Source: Novosphingobium capsulatum NBRC 12533 (GTDB lineage: Bacteria > Pseudomonadota > Alphaproteobacteria > Sphingomonadales > Sphingomonadaceae). From it: 64,000 nucleotides of DNA. Shown piece by piece: positions 48,170-57,915 of the stretch (its first letter is position 1; the number at the start of each line of letters is the position of its first letter). The notes beneath the pieces are model-generated. The model was not told where the DNA came from, ran no database searches, and was given only the letters and a program-made list of their open reading frames with translations. A program made the position numbers and the translations under genes. The stretch is from NCBI RefSeq assembly GCF_001598375.1, contig NZ_BCYV01000005.1:124001-188000 (forward strand), given 5' to 3'.

Positions 48170-48241
48170 GCCGCCGATTTTTGCCGGTGCGCGTGCATTG
48201 GGGCGTTGCCCCGATCCGCCGCACCGGCTAACCGGCAGGGC

Positions 48242-49789
48242 ATGAACCAGCCCAAGATCAAGCACGCGCTGCCGATCAAGCGCGAAGAAGACTTTGCCCA
48301 GTGGTACCAGGCGGTCATCGCCGAGGCCGAGCTTGCCGAGGAATCCGGCGTGCGCGGCTGCATGGTGATCAAGCCATGGGGCTATGGCATCTGGGAACGC
48401 ATCCAGAAGCTGATGGACGCACGCATCAAGGAAGCGGGCGTCGAAAACTGCTATTTCCCGCTGTTCATCCCGCTGTCGTACTTCGCCAAGGAAGCCGACC
48501 ACGTGGAAGGCTTTGCCAAGGAAATGGCGGTTGTCACGCATCACCGCCTGATCGCCGATCCCAAGGGCGGGCTGATGCCCGATCCGGAAGCCAAGCTGGA
48601 AGAGCCGCTGGTCGTGCGCCCCACCTCGGAAACGGTGATTGGCGCGGCCATGGCACGCTGGGTGCAATCGTGGCGCGATCTGCCGCTGCTGACCAACCAG
48701 TGGGCCAATGTCGTGCGCTGGGAAATGCGCACCCGCATGTTCCTGCGCACCAGCGAATTTCTCTGGCAGGAAGGCCATACCGCCCATGCGGACGAGGCCG
48801 ACGCCATGGAGGAAACCCTGCGCGCGCTCGAAATGTACCGCGGCTTTGCGCAAGACGTTCTGGCGCTGCCGGTCATCGCCGGGCCCAAGCCTGAAAACGA
48901 ACGCTTCCCCGGTGCCGTCGCGACCTATTCGATCGAGGCGATGATGCAGGATGGCAAGGCACTGCAGGCCGGCACCTCGCACTATCTCGGCACCACCTTC
49001 TCGCAGGCAGCGGGCATCCGCTATCAGGACAAGGAAGGCCAGCAGGCGCTGTGCCACACCACCTCGTGGGGCGTGTCCACCCGCCTGATCGGCGGCGTGA
49101 TCATGACGCATGGCGATGATGATGGCTTGCAGACGCCGCCACAGGTGGCGCCGCACCAGATCGTGATCCTGCCGATGCTGCGCGATAACGACGGCGATGA
49201 CGCGCTGCTCGCCTATTGCGAAGACCTGCGCAAGGCGCTCGCGGCGCGCAGCGTGTTCGATGAAAAGGTGCGCGTCCTGCTCGACAAGCGCCCCGGCAAG
49301 GCCACCGCCAAGCGCTGGGCCTGGGTCAAGAAGGGGGTGCCGCTGATCCTCGAAATCGGCGGGCGCGATGCGGAAAATGGCCAGGTTTCGGCGGTGCGCC
49401 GCGATCGCCTGTGGCGCGAGGATGGCAAGGTCAATTTCGTTGGCCAAGCCAAGGACGATTTCGTTGCCAGCGCCGCCGCTGAACTGGAATCGATCCAGGC
49501 TGCGCTGTTCGCCCAGGCAGAGGCGCGTCGCGATGCGCAGATCGAGCGCGGCGTGACCGATCTCGATGGCCTGGCCGCCTATTTTGCCGAAGACCGCAAG
49601 TTCCCCGGCTGGGTGGAACTGGGCTGGTCGCGCCCCACCGGCGCCGCGCTCGACAAGGTGGTGGAGCAGCTCAAGGCGTTGAAGCTTACCATCCGCAACA
49701 GCCCGCTTGGCGGTCCCGCGCCCACCGGCACCTGCCCGTTCACGGGAGAGCCGGCGGTGGAAACGATCTATATCGCCCGGGCTTATTGA
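48242..49789 (+). CDS. proS: Prolyl-tRNA synthetase, eukaryote/archaea-like type
   Basis: A 515-aa class II synthetase without the ~180-residue editing insertion of bacterial-type ProRS. It carries the start KREEDFAQWYQAVIAEAELA, VRPTSETVIGAAMARWVQSW, motif 2 FLRTSEFLWQEGHTAHADEA and motif 3 GGVIMTHGDDDGLQTPPQVA. The C-terminal IARAY end (final Tyr) is typical of the short type. The ATG has CAGGG 5 nt upstream. A palindromic element follows. Confidence 0.96.
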   Translation: MNQPKIKHALPIKREEDFAQWYQAVIAEAELAEESGVRGCMVIKPWGYGIWERIQKLMDARIKEAGVENCYFPLFIPLSYFAKEADHVEGFAKEMAVVTHHRLIADPKGGLMPDPEAKLEEPLVVRPTSETVIGAAMARWVQSWRDLPLLTNQWANVVRWEMRTRMFLRTSEFLWQEGHTAHADEADAMEETLRALEMYRGFAQDVLALPVIAGPKPENERFPGAVATYSIEAMMQDGKALQAGTSHYLGTTFSQAAGIRYQDKEGQQALCHTTSWGVSTRLIGGVIMTHGDDDGLQTPPQVAPHQIVILPMLRDNDGDDALLAYCEDLRKALAARSVFDEKVRVLLDKRPGKATAKRWAWVKKGVPLILEIGGRDAENGQVSAVRRDRLWREDGKVNFVGQAKDDFVASAAAELESIQAALFAQAEARRDAQIERGVTDLDGLAAYFAEDRKFPGWVELGWSRPTGAALDKVVEQLKALKLTIRNSPLGGPAPTGTCPFTGEPAVETIYIARAY

Positions 49790-49801
49790 GCGCTTTGTAA
49801 A

Positions 49802-49856
49802 ACATTCCCTCCCCCGACCCCTCCCGCAAGCGGGAGGGGGTTAGGGGAGGGAATGT
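49802..49856. repeat. Palindromic element C after proS
   Basis: Perfect 13-bp outer stem ACATTCCCTCCCC/GGGGAGGGAATGT, with an inner stem CCTCCCGC/GCGGGAGG. It starts 13 nt after the proS stop. It can stop transcription or protect mRNA ends. The inner stem is the same as in the element at 60308-60379. Confidence 0.8.
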
Positions 49857-49904
49857 CCCATGTTCCCCCTTACGCCCCGCAAAATTTCGTTTACCTTGCG
49901 CAAC

Positions 49905-51224
49905 ATGACCCGCGCTCTCGTTGCTCTTCCGCTCCTCGCCCTGGCCGTGCCGCTTCATGCGCAAGAGGTTTCGCCACAGCGCCTCAAGGCCGATGTCGAA
50001 ACCCTGGTCGGCTTCGGCACGCGGCACACCATGTCCTCTCCCACCGATCCCAAGCGAGGTATCGGCGCGGCGCGGGCCTGGGCCAAGGCGCAGTTCGCGG
50101 CGAGCAGTGCGGCCTGCGGTCAGTGCCTCACCATCGTCACCCCCGAAACCACGGTGACCGGCGAGCGCGTCCCCACGCCCACCAAGATCGTTGATGTCGT
50201 GGCCATCCAGCGCGGCACGGAGCGGCCCAACGAGGTCGTCATCGTCGCCGGCCATATCGACAGCCGCGTCAGCGACGTGATGAACGTCACCGCCGATGCC
50301 CCCGGCGCCAACGATGATGGTTCGGGCACGGCTTTGGTGCTGGAAGCCGCGCGCGTGCTCTCCACCCGCAAGTTTCCTACAACCATCGTCTATGCCGTGC
50401 TCAGCGGCGAAGAGCAGGGGCTCTATGGCGGCAAGCTGTTGGCCGATTATGCAAAGGCCCAGGGTTGGACGGTGAAGGCCATGTTCAACAACGATATCGT
50501 CGGCAATTCGCGCGGGTCTGACGGCCTGGTGGACGATACCCATGTGCGCGTCTTTTCCGAAGGGCCGCGTGGCGATGGCGATGCCGCGCTCGGCCGTGCG
50601 CAGCGCGCGATCGGGGGCGAGAACGACAGCCCCTCGCGCAATCTTTCGCGCTGGCTGGCGGGCCTGACCAATCCGGCCAAGACCGGCCTTGCCGTGCGCC
50701 AGGTCTGGCGCGCTGATCGCATGGGCCGGGGCGGCGATCACCTGCCGTTCGAGGCGCTGGGCTATCCCGCCGTGCGCTTTTCGGTCGCGGTCGAAAACTA
50801 TGATCGCCAACACCAGGATCTGCGCACCGAGCAGGGGCGCCCCTATGGCGACACGGTCGATGCCATGGATTTTGCCTATCTTGCCAAGGTAACCCGCCTC
50901 AACGTTGCCGGCCTTGCTGCGCTGGCCCGCGCACCGATGCCGCCGGTCGCCACCGTCAAGGCGGCGGTCCAGACCTTTACCGATATTGCCTGGCAGCCGG
51001 TGCCCGGCGCGGTGCGCTATGCCGTGTGGCAGCGCGCCACCGACGCACCGGGCTGGCCGGCCAAGCCGGTGCTGACCACCAGCGATACCCATGTCACGCT
51101 GCCCGGCGTGCGCGGCGATGACTGGTTCTTTGGCGTCAGCGCAATTGCGGCCGATGGCAGCATGAGCCCGGTGGCCTCGGCCGTGCCGGGCGGCGGGTTC
51201 GGTCCACAGCAGGCCCAGCACTAA
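49905..51224 (+). CDS. M28 family metallopeptidase with C-terminal Ig-like domain
   Basis: A 439-aa exported peptidase. The signal peptide is MTRALVALPLLALAVPLHAQ. The M28 zinc ligands sit in IVAGHIDSRVSD, GANDDGSGTALVLEAAR, VLSGEEQGLYG and MGRGGDHLPFEALGYPAVRF. A fibronectin-III-like domain (TFTDIAWQPVPGAVRYAVWQ) follows near residue 370. It probably trims peptides outside the cytoplasm. ATG 49905 begins the signal peptide; an in-frame ATG at 49860 would put 15 residues before it. Confidence 0.9.
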   Translation: MTRALVALPLLALAVPLHAQEVSPQRLKADVETLVGFGTRHTMSSPTDPKRGIGAARAWAKAQFAASSAACGQCLTIVTPETTVTGERVPTPTKIVDVVAIQRGTERPNEVVIVAGHIDSRVSDVMNVTADAPGANDDGSGTALVLEAARVLSTRKFPTTIVYAVLSGEEQGLYGGKLLADYAKAQGWTVKAMFNNDIVGNSRGSDGLVDDTHVRVFSEGPRGDGDAALGRAQRAIGGENDSPSRNLSRWLAGLTNPAKTGLAVRQVWRADRMGRGGDHLPFEALGYPAVRFSVAVENYDRQHQDLRTEQGRPYGDTVDAMDFAYLAKVTRLNVAGLAALARAPMPPVATVKAAVQTFTDIAWQPVPGAVRYAVWQRATDAPGWPAKPVLTTSDTHVTLPGVRGDDWFFGVSAIAADGSMSPVASAVPGGGFGPQQAQH

Positions 51225-51265
51225 ATTAAGCGGTTGCGTGGAGACCACGCCAAAGGGGGATTTTC

Positions 51266-51850
51266 ATGCTTCACGCCATCAAGCACGGCTTGCGCAATCT
51301 CGTCACGCTTACCGGCCGCGATGGCCGCAAGCAGTTCTGGCTCTATGCGGTGTTCCTGCTGCTGTTGCGCTGGGCGGTCAGCACCGTGGCAACGGTGCCC
51401 TTGATGGCCAGCACGATGAACACGGCCTTCACTGCCGCGCGCAACAGCACCGATCCTGCCGCCACGGCCACGGCCGTGCAGGCCAATATCACCGCCGCCC
51501 TGCCGCAGATCATGCTGCTGGGCATTGTGATCAGCCTGGTCACTGCAGCCATGCTGCTGTCCAGCCTGGTGCGCCGCCTGCACGATAGCGGGCTGTCCGG
51601 TTGGTTCGCGCTGTTGCCGGGCGTGCCCTATCTTATTTCGCTGGCAGCCGCCCCGCGCGAAGTGGCGCACACCATGGCGGTCATGCAGCAACAGGGCCCT
51701 GGCCACCCCGGCGCGGCGCTCCATGCCACCAACTGGAGCATTGCCGCGATCGGCTGGCTGGCCCTTGCCTTGCTGGTGGCAGTGGCGGCGCGGCCGTCCA
51801 CCCCCGGCACCAACCGCTACGGGCCGGAGCCAGTGGATTTGGACGCCTGA
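51266..51850 (+). CDS. DUF805 family membrane protein
   Basis: A 194-aa protein. TLTGRDGRKQFWLYAVFLLL near the N-terminus and the central LVRRLHDSGLSGWFALLPGV are the DUF805 signature. It has four membrane spans and ends TNRYGPEPVDLDA. GGGGGA lies 8 nt before the ATG. Its stop meets the stop of the convergent methyltransferase gene. The function is unknown. Confidence 0.88.
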   Translation: MLHAIKHGLRNLVTLTGRDGRKQFWLYAVFLLLLRWAVSTVATVPLMASTMNTAFTAARNSTDPAATATAVQANITAALPQIMLLGIVISLVTAAMLLSSLVRRLHDSGLSGWFALLPGVPYLISLAAAPREVAHTMAVMQQQGPGHPGAALHATNWSIAAIGWLALALLVAVAARPSTPGTNRYGPEPVDLDA

Positions 51851-52618
51851 TCAGGCTGCGACCGCCTCGATCAGCAGGGTGTCGATGGTAAAGCTGCCAT
51901 CCGCCTCGATCGCAAAGTGATCCTGCACCTCGCGCGGGGCCTGTTGCTGAACCTGGCGGATCATCGCTGCATGGGCGGCGGGCGTGCCCATCCGCGCCGT
52001 CCATTCGGCAAAGTCCATGCGCAAGCGCCCCGGCTGGATCGCGGTCACGGCAAAGCCGGCCTGGCCCAGCGCCGCCACCCATTCGGCGGCGCTGTAATCG
52101 CGCACGTGTGACGCATCGCGCAGCAGTTCCATCACCTGCAAGTGCGTGTCGCACAGCGCCTGGACCGGCGCCACCACATCGGCAAACAGCGCCAGCCCGC
52201 CGGGCCGGCACACCCGCCGCGCCTGTGCCAGCCCGCGGGCCAGGCTGTTCCAGTGGTGCGCGGAAAAGCGGCTGCTGATTGCATCGGCATGGCCATCGGC
52301 AAAGGGCAGGGTTTCGGCGGCGCTCACGCAGGTGACGATGTTGGCCATGCCACGGCGCGCGCTTTCGGCCTCGACAGCGTCCAGCATGCGCGGGGAAAGA
52401 TCGGTGGCGATCACCTCGGCACAATGCGGCGCAGCGGCATAAGCCACGTGGCCGCCGCCGGTGCCGATGTCGATCAACCGGGCGGGGCGGCGTTCGGCCA
52501 GCGCCTGGGCGATGCGGGCGAGATCGGCACCCTGGGCGTGAACGGTGCTGGAAACATAGGCGGCGGCGCGGCTGCCGAATTGGGCGTCAGCGTGGCTGTC
52601 GTGGTTGGGCTGAATCAT
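51851..52618 (-). CDS. Class I SAM-dependent methyltransferase (UbiE-like)
   Basis: A 255-aa methyltransferase with the AdoMet-binding motif I LIDIGTGGGHVAYAAA, an acidic motif ATDLSPRMLDAVEAE and the later ETLPFADGHADAISSRFSAH. The substrate is unknown. It is transcribed away from the MmyB-like regulator, and two CCTGTTAYAAG repeats lie between the two starts, so it is the likely target of that regulator. Confidence 0.87.
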   Translation of the reverse strand: MIQPNHDSHADAQFGSRAAAYVSSTVHAQGADLARIAQALAERRPARLIDIGTGGGHVAYAAAPHCAEVIATDLSPRMLDAVEAESARRGMANIVTCVSAAETLPFADGHADAISSRFSAHHWNSLARGLAQARRVCRPGGLALFADVVAPVQALCDTHLQVMELLRDASHVRDYSAAEWVAALGQAGFAVTAIQPGRLRMDFAEWTARMGTPAAHAAMIRQVQQQAPREVQDHFAIEADGSFTIDTLLIEAVAA

Positions 52619-52657
52619 GGTCTATCCTTTCCCGGCGGGGTGTGGCGCGCGATTTAC

Positions 52658-52691
52658 CCTGTTACAAGATTGGCGTTTATCCTGTTATAAG
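52658..52691. promoter_or_regulatory. Direct repeats in divergent promoter region (candidate operator)
   Basis: CCTGTTACAAG (52658-52668) and CCTGTTATAAG (52681-52691) are spaced 23 nt start to start, about two helix turns. They sit between the methyltransferase and the MmyB-like regulator. The second copy lies 8 nt before the regulator ATG. Confidence 0.5.
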
Positions 52692-52698
52692 CGCTGCC

Positions 52699-53460
52699 AT
52701 GACCGATACGAGACTGGAACTCGGCCGCTTCCTGCGCGCCATGCGCGAACGCAGCCCGGCCGAGGCAGGGGGCCGCCGCCGCACGCCCGGCCTGCGGCGC
52801 GAGGAACTGGCGATCCGCGCCGGGATCAGCACCACCTGGCTGGCCTGGCTGGAGCAGGGGCGCGAGGCCAATCCATCGCCCCATGCGCTCGCCCGCCTGG
52901 CGCGGGCCCTGGCCCTGTCGGTGGCAGAGCGCGCCTATCTGTTCGAACTGGCCGGCCGGCTCGATCCCGAGGCGCCGGTCGCCCTGGCGCTGGAAGAGGC
53001 GCCCGATTCGGTGCGTGTGCTGGTCGATTTCGCACCTGGCCCGGCCTATGGCCTCGATCGCACCTGGCGCGCGACCTGCTGGAATGCGGCCGCCGCACGG
53101 CTGTTTCCCGGCTGGCTCGATGATCTGGGAGAGCGCAACCTGCTGCGCTACATGTTCCTGCGGGCCGAAGCGCGCGCCATGCTGCCCGATTGGCACGAGC
53201 GCGCCCGCCGCCTGATTGCGGAATTTCGCGCCGATCATGCCGGGCGCCATGGCGATCCGGTCAGCGAGCGGATCGTGGCCGATCTGCGCGGGCAAAGCGC
53301 TGAATTTGCCAGCCTGTGGGACGAGCAGGTGGTGCAGGGCCGCGAAGGTGGCCTGCGCCGGTTCGACCATCCCTGGGACGGGCACCTGGCCTTTCGGCAG
53401 TTCACCTGGATTCCCGCCGATCGCCCCGATACCAAGGTGGTGGTGCTGCACCCGGCGTGA
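52699..53460 (+). CDS. XRE-family regulator with MmyB-like ligand-binding domain
   Basis: A 253-aa transcription factor: an N-terminal HTH (RRTPGLRREELAIRAGISTT-WLAWLEQGR) followed by the MmyB-like domain (PAYGLDRTWRATCWNAAAAR and WIPADRPDTKVVVLHPA). Such regulators usually control a neighbouring divergent gene, often an oxidoreductase or methyltransferase, and bind a small hydrophobic ligand. The ATG at 52699 was chosen because it begins the HTH region and lies beyond the repeats. Confidence 0.88.
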   Translation: MTDTRLELGRFLRAMRERSPAEAGGRRRTPGLRREELAIRAGISTTWLAWLEQGREANPSPHALARLARALALSVAERAYLFELAGRLDPEAPVALALEEAPDSVRVLVDFAPGPAYGLDRTWRATCWNAAAARLFPGWLDDLGERNLLRYMFLRAEARAMLPDWHERARRLIAEFRADHAGRHGDPVSERIVADLRGQSAEFASLWDEQVVQGREGGLRRFDHPWDGHLAFRQFTWIPADRPDTKVVVLHPA

Positions 53461-53511
53461 CGCGCGCGGCAAAGGTTGCGCTTTGCGCGCCAAACGCCCA
53501 CATGCGCTGGA

Positions 53512-55806
53512 ATGGCCAAGACCAATTTTCCCCCGGGACTCCCTACGCGCCAGCAGGTGCTCGATTTCATCGCCCAGAGTGCAGAGCCAGCCGGCAAGCG
53601 CGAGATTGCCAAGGCATTCGGCCTGAGAGGCACGGAAAAGATCGCGCTCAAGGCGCTGCTCAAGGACATGGCCGAAGAGGGCCTGATTGACGGCAACCGC
53701 ACCGCGTTCCACGCCATGGGCGGCGTGCCCAAGGTGACGGTGCTGCGCGTCGTCGAAATCGATGAAGGCCATGTCCTGGCCATTCCCGATTCATGGCAGC
53801 CCGATGATGCCAGCCCGCCGCCGCGCCTGCGCGTAATCGAGCCCAAGGGCAAGGCGCGTGATCGCCAGGCCGCGCTCAAGCCGGGCGATCGCGTGCTGGC
53901 CCGCACTGAGGAAGTTGGCGGGTCTGGTTCGGGCAAGTGGCTGGCCCACCCGATGAAGAAGCTGCCGCAGCAAAGCGAGCAGGTCATGGGCGTGGTCGAA
54001 CTCGATGGCGTGGGCAAGGGTTGGCTGGCCCCGATCGACAAGCGCGAGCGCCACGCCGCGCCGATTTCCGATCTTGGCGGGGCAGAGGCCGGGCAACTCG
54101 TTTTGGCAGAGCCGGCCGGCCGCAGCCCGCGCTCGGGCATGCGGGTCACGGCGGTGCTGGGCGATCCGCTCGCGCCGCGCGCGTTCAGCCTGATCGCCAT
54201 TCACAAGCACGGCATCCCGATGTCCTTCGCGCCCGAAGCGCTGGACGAGGCGCACATTGCTGCCAAGCTGCCGCTCAGCCACGATCACCGCGAAGACCTG
54301 CGCGCCCTGCCGATCGTGGCGATCGATCCCAGCGACGCCCGTGACCACGACGATGCCATCTGGGCCGAGCCCGATGGCGAGGGCGGCTTCCGCGCGCTGG
54401 TCGCCATCGCTGACGTCAGCTTTTACGTGCGCCCCGGCGGTCAGCTCGATCGCGATGCACGCAAGCGGGGCAACTCGGTTTATTTCCCCGATCGCGTCGT
54501 GCCGATGCTGCCCGAAGTGCTCAGCGCCGATGTCTGCTCGCTCAAATCGGGCGCCGATCGCGCGGCCATGGCCTGCCATCTGCACATTGCCGCCGACGGC
54601 CGCATCAAGGATTTCCGCTTTACCCGCGCGCTGGTGCGCATCCATGAAGTCATCGCCTATGAAGAGGCGCAGGCCCGCATCGATGAGGATCGGGCCGAGC
54701 CGCATCTGCAGAACCTGTGGGCAGCATGGCGCCTGCTCGAAAAAGCCCGCGCCGCGCGCGATCCGCTCGAACTGGAACTACCCGAACGCCGCGTGATGCT
54801 CGATGATCAGGGCCGCATTGCCCAGATCGCCCTGCGCGAACGGCTCGATGCGCACCGCGTGGTCGAAGACTTCATGATCGCGGCCAACGTGGCGGCAGCC
54901 AAGGCGCTGGAAGCCAAGACCGCACCGGTGGTCTATCGCATTCACGAGCCGCCGAGCCGGGAAAAGCTGCTGGCGCTCAAGGACTATCTCGCCACGTTCG
55001 ATCGCAAGCTCGCGCTCGGCCAGGTGATCACGCCGGGCCTGTTCAACCGCATGCTCAAGGACGTGACCGACGAGGCGGAAAAGGCGCTGGTGATGGAAGC
55101 GGTGCTGCGCAGCCAGACCCAGGCCTATTACGGCCCGCGCAATGCCGGGCACTTTGGTCTGGCGCTGGGCAGCTATGCCCACTTCACCTCGCCGATCCGC
55201 CGCTATGCCGACTTGCTGGTGCACCGCGCGCTGGTCGATGCCTATGGCCTGGAGCAGCCACGCCCGGCCGATCATGCCGTCCCTGGCACCTCGGGCCTGT
55301 CTGATCGCGACAAGGGCGATCTTGCCCGCGTCTCTGACGCCATCAGCGCGGCCGAGCGCCGCGCGATGGAAGCCGAGCGCGAGACGATCGATCGCTATGT
55401 TGCGGCCTGGCTATCCACCCGCGTGGGCGAGGTCTTCGACACGCGCATCAGTGGCGTGCAGAAATTCGGGCTGTTCGCCACGATCCTGGGTCTGGGCGGC
55501 GATGGCCTGGTGCCGGTGTCGACCCTGGGCGCCGAGCGCTTCAATTACGATGAAAAGGCCCAGCGCCTGGTCGGCGAATTGAGCGGGGAGGAATTTGCCA
55601 TGGGCATGATCCTCAAGCTGCGCTTGGCCGAAGCCAACCCGCTCACCGGCGCGCTCAAGTTCGAGCCGGTGGACGTGGCCGAAGGCGTGCAGCGTATCGA
55701 GCGGCGTGGCAGCAAGCTGGATGGCAAGCCCAAGTTCCGCGGCAAGCACATGGTCGGCCAACGCGGCCGGCCCGGCAACATTCGACACCAGGGCAAGCGC
55801 AAGTAA
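53512..55806 (+). CDS. rnr: Ribonuclease R
   Basis: A 764-aa 3'-5' exoribonuclease of the RNB family. It has an N-terminal helical domain, cold-shock-like domains to about residue 260, then the RNB catalytic core IVAIDPSDARDHDDAIWAEP (Asp ligands). SYAHFTSPIRRYADLLVHRA follows, and an S1 domain (TRISGVQKFGLFATILGLGG). The C-terminus is short and basic (GNIRHQGKRK). It degrades structured RNA. ATG 53512 gives the expected N-terminus; no strong ribosome site is visible. Confidence 0.96.
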   Translation: MAKTNFPPGLPTRQQVLDFIAQSAEPAGKREIAKAFGLRGTEKIALKALLKDMAEEGLIDGNRTAFHAMGGVPKVTVLRVVEIDEGHVLAIPDSWQPDDASPPPRLRVIEPKGKARDRQAALKPGDRVLARTEEVGGSGSGKWLAHPMKKLPQQSEQVMGVVELDGVGKGWLAPIDKRERHAAPISDLGGAEAGQLVLAEPAGRSPRSGMRVTAVLGDPLAPRAFSLIAIHKHGIPMSFAPEALDEAHIAAKLPLSHDHREDLRALPIVAIDPSDARDHDDAIWAEPDGEGGFRALVAIADVSFYVRPGGQLDRDARKRGNSVYFPDRVVPMLPEVLSADVCSLKSGADRAAMACHLHIAADGRIKDFRFTRALVRIHEVIAYEEAQARIDEDRAEPHLQNLWAAWRLLEKARAARDPLELELPERRVMLDDQGRIAQIALRERLDAHRVVEDFMIAANVAAAKALEAKTAPVVYRIHEPPSREKLLALKDYLATFDRKLALGQVITPGLFNRMLKDVTDEAEKALVMEAVLRSQTQAYYGPRNAGHFGLALGSYAHFTSPIRRYADLLVHRALVDAYGLEQPRPADHAVPGTSGLSDRDKGDLARVSDAISAAERRAMEAERETIDRYVAAWLSTRVGEVFDTRISGVQKFGLFATILGLGGDGLVPVSTLGAERFNYDEKAQRLVGELSGEEFAMGMILKLRLAEANPLTGALKFEPVDVAEGVQRIERRGSKLDGKPKFRGKHMVGQRGRPGNIRHQGKRK

Positions 55807-55807
55807 C

Positions 55808-55909
55808 CCCCTCCGACGGCCTGCGGCCGCCACCTCCCCCGGTGGGGGAGGACCTGCTGATCCTCCCCCACCGGGGGAGGGGAACCGCCGCGAAGCGGTG
55901 GTGGAGGGG
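55808..55909. repeat. GC-rich palindromic intergenic element, copy D
   Basis: 102 bp bounded by CCCCTCC and GGAGGGG, containing CCACCTCCCCC, a CCTCCCCCACCGGGGGAGG-type palindrome and CCGCCGCGAAGCGG. It is the same family as 4950-5062 and again lies between convergent genes, touching both. Confidence 0.75.
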
Positions 55910-55914
55910 CGGCG

Positions 55915-56376
55915 TCAGCTCACCGCGTCGATCGTCTCGTCATCGACGCCACCTGGCACGATCATCAGCACGCAGGGCAGGGTGCCCGCGGCCGCGGCAA
56001 AGTGGGTGATAAGCGGGCCAGGATTGTCCTGAGCCGCGCCCAGCACCAGCGCCGACACTTCCGGGTGCTCCTTGAGGTATTCGCGTACCACCTGCGGGCC
56101 GTTGCCCTGGCGCACGCTGATCAGCGGCGCCAGGCCGGATTCACTGGCGAGGCTGCCGGCCGCGGCGGTGGCGAGCACTTCGGCGCGATCGTGCGCTTCC
56201 TGTTCAATCGTGGCCTGCACCCCGGCAAAGGCGACGAATTCCTGGCGTGGCACCAGCGCCAGAATGTGCACCCCGCCATTGGTACGCACGGCGCGTCGCG
56301 CGGCAAAGCGCAGGGCACGCGCCGCTTCCTCCGTCTCGTCCATGATCACCAGATAGATGCGCTGCTGGTCTGGCAT
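55915..56376 (-). CDS. Universal stress protein family
   Basis: A 153-aa UspA-fold protein: RIYLVIMDETEEAARALRFA at the N-terminus, then VHILALVPRQEFVAF. The C-terminal ALVLGAAQDNPGPLITHFAA has a shortened form of the usual Gly-rich nucleotide loop, so ATP binding is doubtful. The start at 56376 was chosen to give the normal family length. It is convergent with rnr. Confidence 0.82.
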   Translation of the reverse strand: MPDQQRIYLVIMDETEEAARALRFAARRAVRTNGGVHILALVPRQEFVAFAGVQATIEQEAHDRAEVLATAAAGSLASESGLAPLISVRQGNGPQVVREYLKEHPEVSALVLGAAQDNPGPLITHFAAAAGTLPCVLMIVPGGVDDETIDAVS

Positions 56377-56629
56377 GTGCTTGATCCGCCCCCGTTTCGC
56401 GCAGGTGGTATCGCGAATGCGGGGTTCTGGCAAATAGGTGAGGTGCACGGGCACGGCAGGATGCGTAAAAATCATCGCCTGCGCGCGTCGCTAGAGGCTT
56501 GACCGAAGGTGCAAGGCTGGTGAAATGGAGTGGTGAAACAGAAATTCGATTTAACCCGAATTTTTGAGAAAAAACCAGTTTTGCAAACCGAATTGACACT
56601 TTTGTCAGCAAGGACACGGAAAACAGCCC

Positions 56630-57913
56630 ATGCCCATCGCGATCAAGATGCCCGCCCTGTCCCCAACGATGGAAGAGGGCACGCTGGCCCGCTGGCTCGT
56701 CAAGGTTGGTGACAAGGTTTCCTCGGGTGACATCATGGCCGAAATCGAAACCGACAAGGCCACCATGGAATTCGAAGCGGTGGACGAAGGCACGATCGTG
56801 TCGATCGACGTGGCCGAAGGCAGCGAAGGCGTGAAGGTTGGCACCGTGATCGCCATGATCGCCGGCGAAGACGAAGATGCCAGCGCCCCGGCACCGGCCA
56901 CACCCGCACCCGCGCCGGCCAAGGCCGCCGAAGCCGCGCCGGCGCCTGCTGCCAGCGCCCCGGCACCCGCTGCTGCCCCGGCCGCCAAGGGCGATCGCGT
57001 CATCGCCACGCCGCTGGCCAAGCGCATTGCCGCTGAAAAGGGCATCGACCTGTCGGCCGTCAAGGGCAGTGGCCCGAACGGCCGCGTGACCAAGGCCGAT
57101 GTGCTGGGGGCCAAGCCCGGTGCGGCTGCAGCGCCCGCCACCGCTGCTGCCCCGGCTGCGCCCGCCGCCGCCACGCCGGCCCCGGCTGCGGCGCCCGCAC
57201 CGGCTGCAGTGCCCGATTTCGGCATCCCTTACGAAGCGCAGAAGCTCAACAACGTGCGCAAGACCATTGCGCGCCGCCTGACCGAAGCCAAGCAGACCAT
57301 CCCGCACATCTACCTTACGGTCGACGTGCGCCTCGATGCGCTGCTCAAGCTGCGCAGCCAATTGAACGCCGCGCTCGAAGCGCAGGGCGTCAAGCTTTCG
57401 GTCAACGACCTGCTGATCAAGGCGCTGGCCAAGGCCCTGGTCCAGGTGCCCAAGTGCAACGTCAGCTTTGCCGGCGATGAGCTGCGCAGCTTCACCCGTG
57501 TCGATGTGTCGGTGGCCGTGGCCGCGCCTTCGGGCCTGATCACGCCGATCATCAAGGATGCCGGAGCCAAGTCGATCTCGGCCATCGCCACCGAGATCAA
57601 GCAGCTGGCCGGCAAGGCCCGCGAAGGCAAGCTGCAGCCGCACGAATTCCAGGGCGGCACCGCTTCGCTGTCCAACCTCGGCATGTTCGGCATCAAGCAG
57701 TTCGAAGCCGTGATCAATCCGCCCCAGGGCATGATCCTGGCCGTGGGTGCCGGTGAACAGCGCCCCTACATCGTCGATGGCGCGCTGGGCGTGGCGACGG
57801 TGATGAGCGCCACCGGCAGCTTTGACCACCGCGCGATCGACGGGGCCGATGGCGCCGAACTGATGCAGGCGTTCAAGCAGATCGTCGAAAACCCCTTGGC
57901 GCTGGTTGCCTAG
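56630..57913 (+). CDS. pdhC: Pyruvate dehydrogenase E2, dihydrolipoamide acetyltransferase
   Basis: A 427-aa E2. One lipoyl domain ([20 protein letters not shown]; lipoyl Lys43 in ETDKATMEF) is followed by an Ala/Pro linker. Next come the E1/E3-binding domain ([20 protein letters not shown]), another linker and the catalytic domain ending in [20 protein letters not shown] with the active-site His. SPTMEEG is characteristic of the alphaproteobacterial and mitochondrial E2 of PDH. The E1 genes are not in the window, and lpd is 1 kb downstream. Confidence 0.96.
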   Translation: MPIAIKMPALSPTMEEGTLARWLVKVGDKVSSGDIMAEIETDKATMEFEAVDEGTIVSIDVAEGSEGVKVGTVIAMIAGEDEDASAPAPATPAPAPAKAAEAAPAPAASAPAPAAAPAAKGDRVIATPLAKRIAAEKGIDLSAVKGSGPNGRVTKADVLGAKPGAAAAPATAAAPAAPAAATPAPAAAPAPAAVPDFGIPYEAQKLNNVRKTIARRLTEAKQTIPHIYLTVDVRLDALLKLRSQLNAALEAQGVKLSVNDLLIKALAKALVQVPKCNVSFAGDELRSFTRVDVSVAVAAPSGLITPIIKDAGAKSISAIATEIKQLAGKAREGKLQPHEFQGGTASLSNLGMFGIKQFEAVINPPQGMILAVGAGEQRPYIVDGALGVATVMSATGSFDHRAIDGADGAELMQAFKQIVENPLALVA

Positions 57914-57915
57914 GA

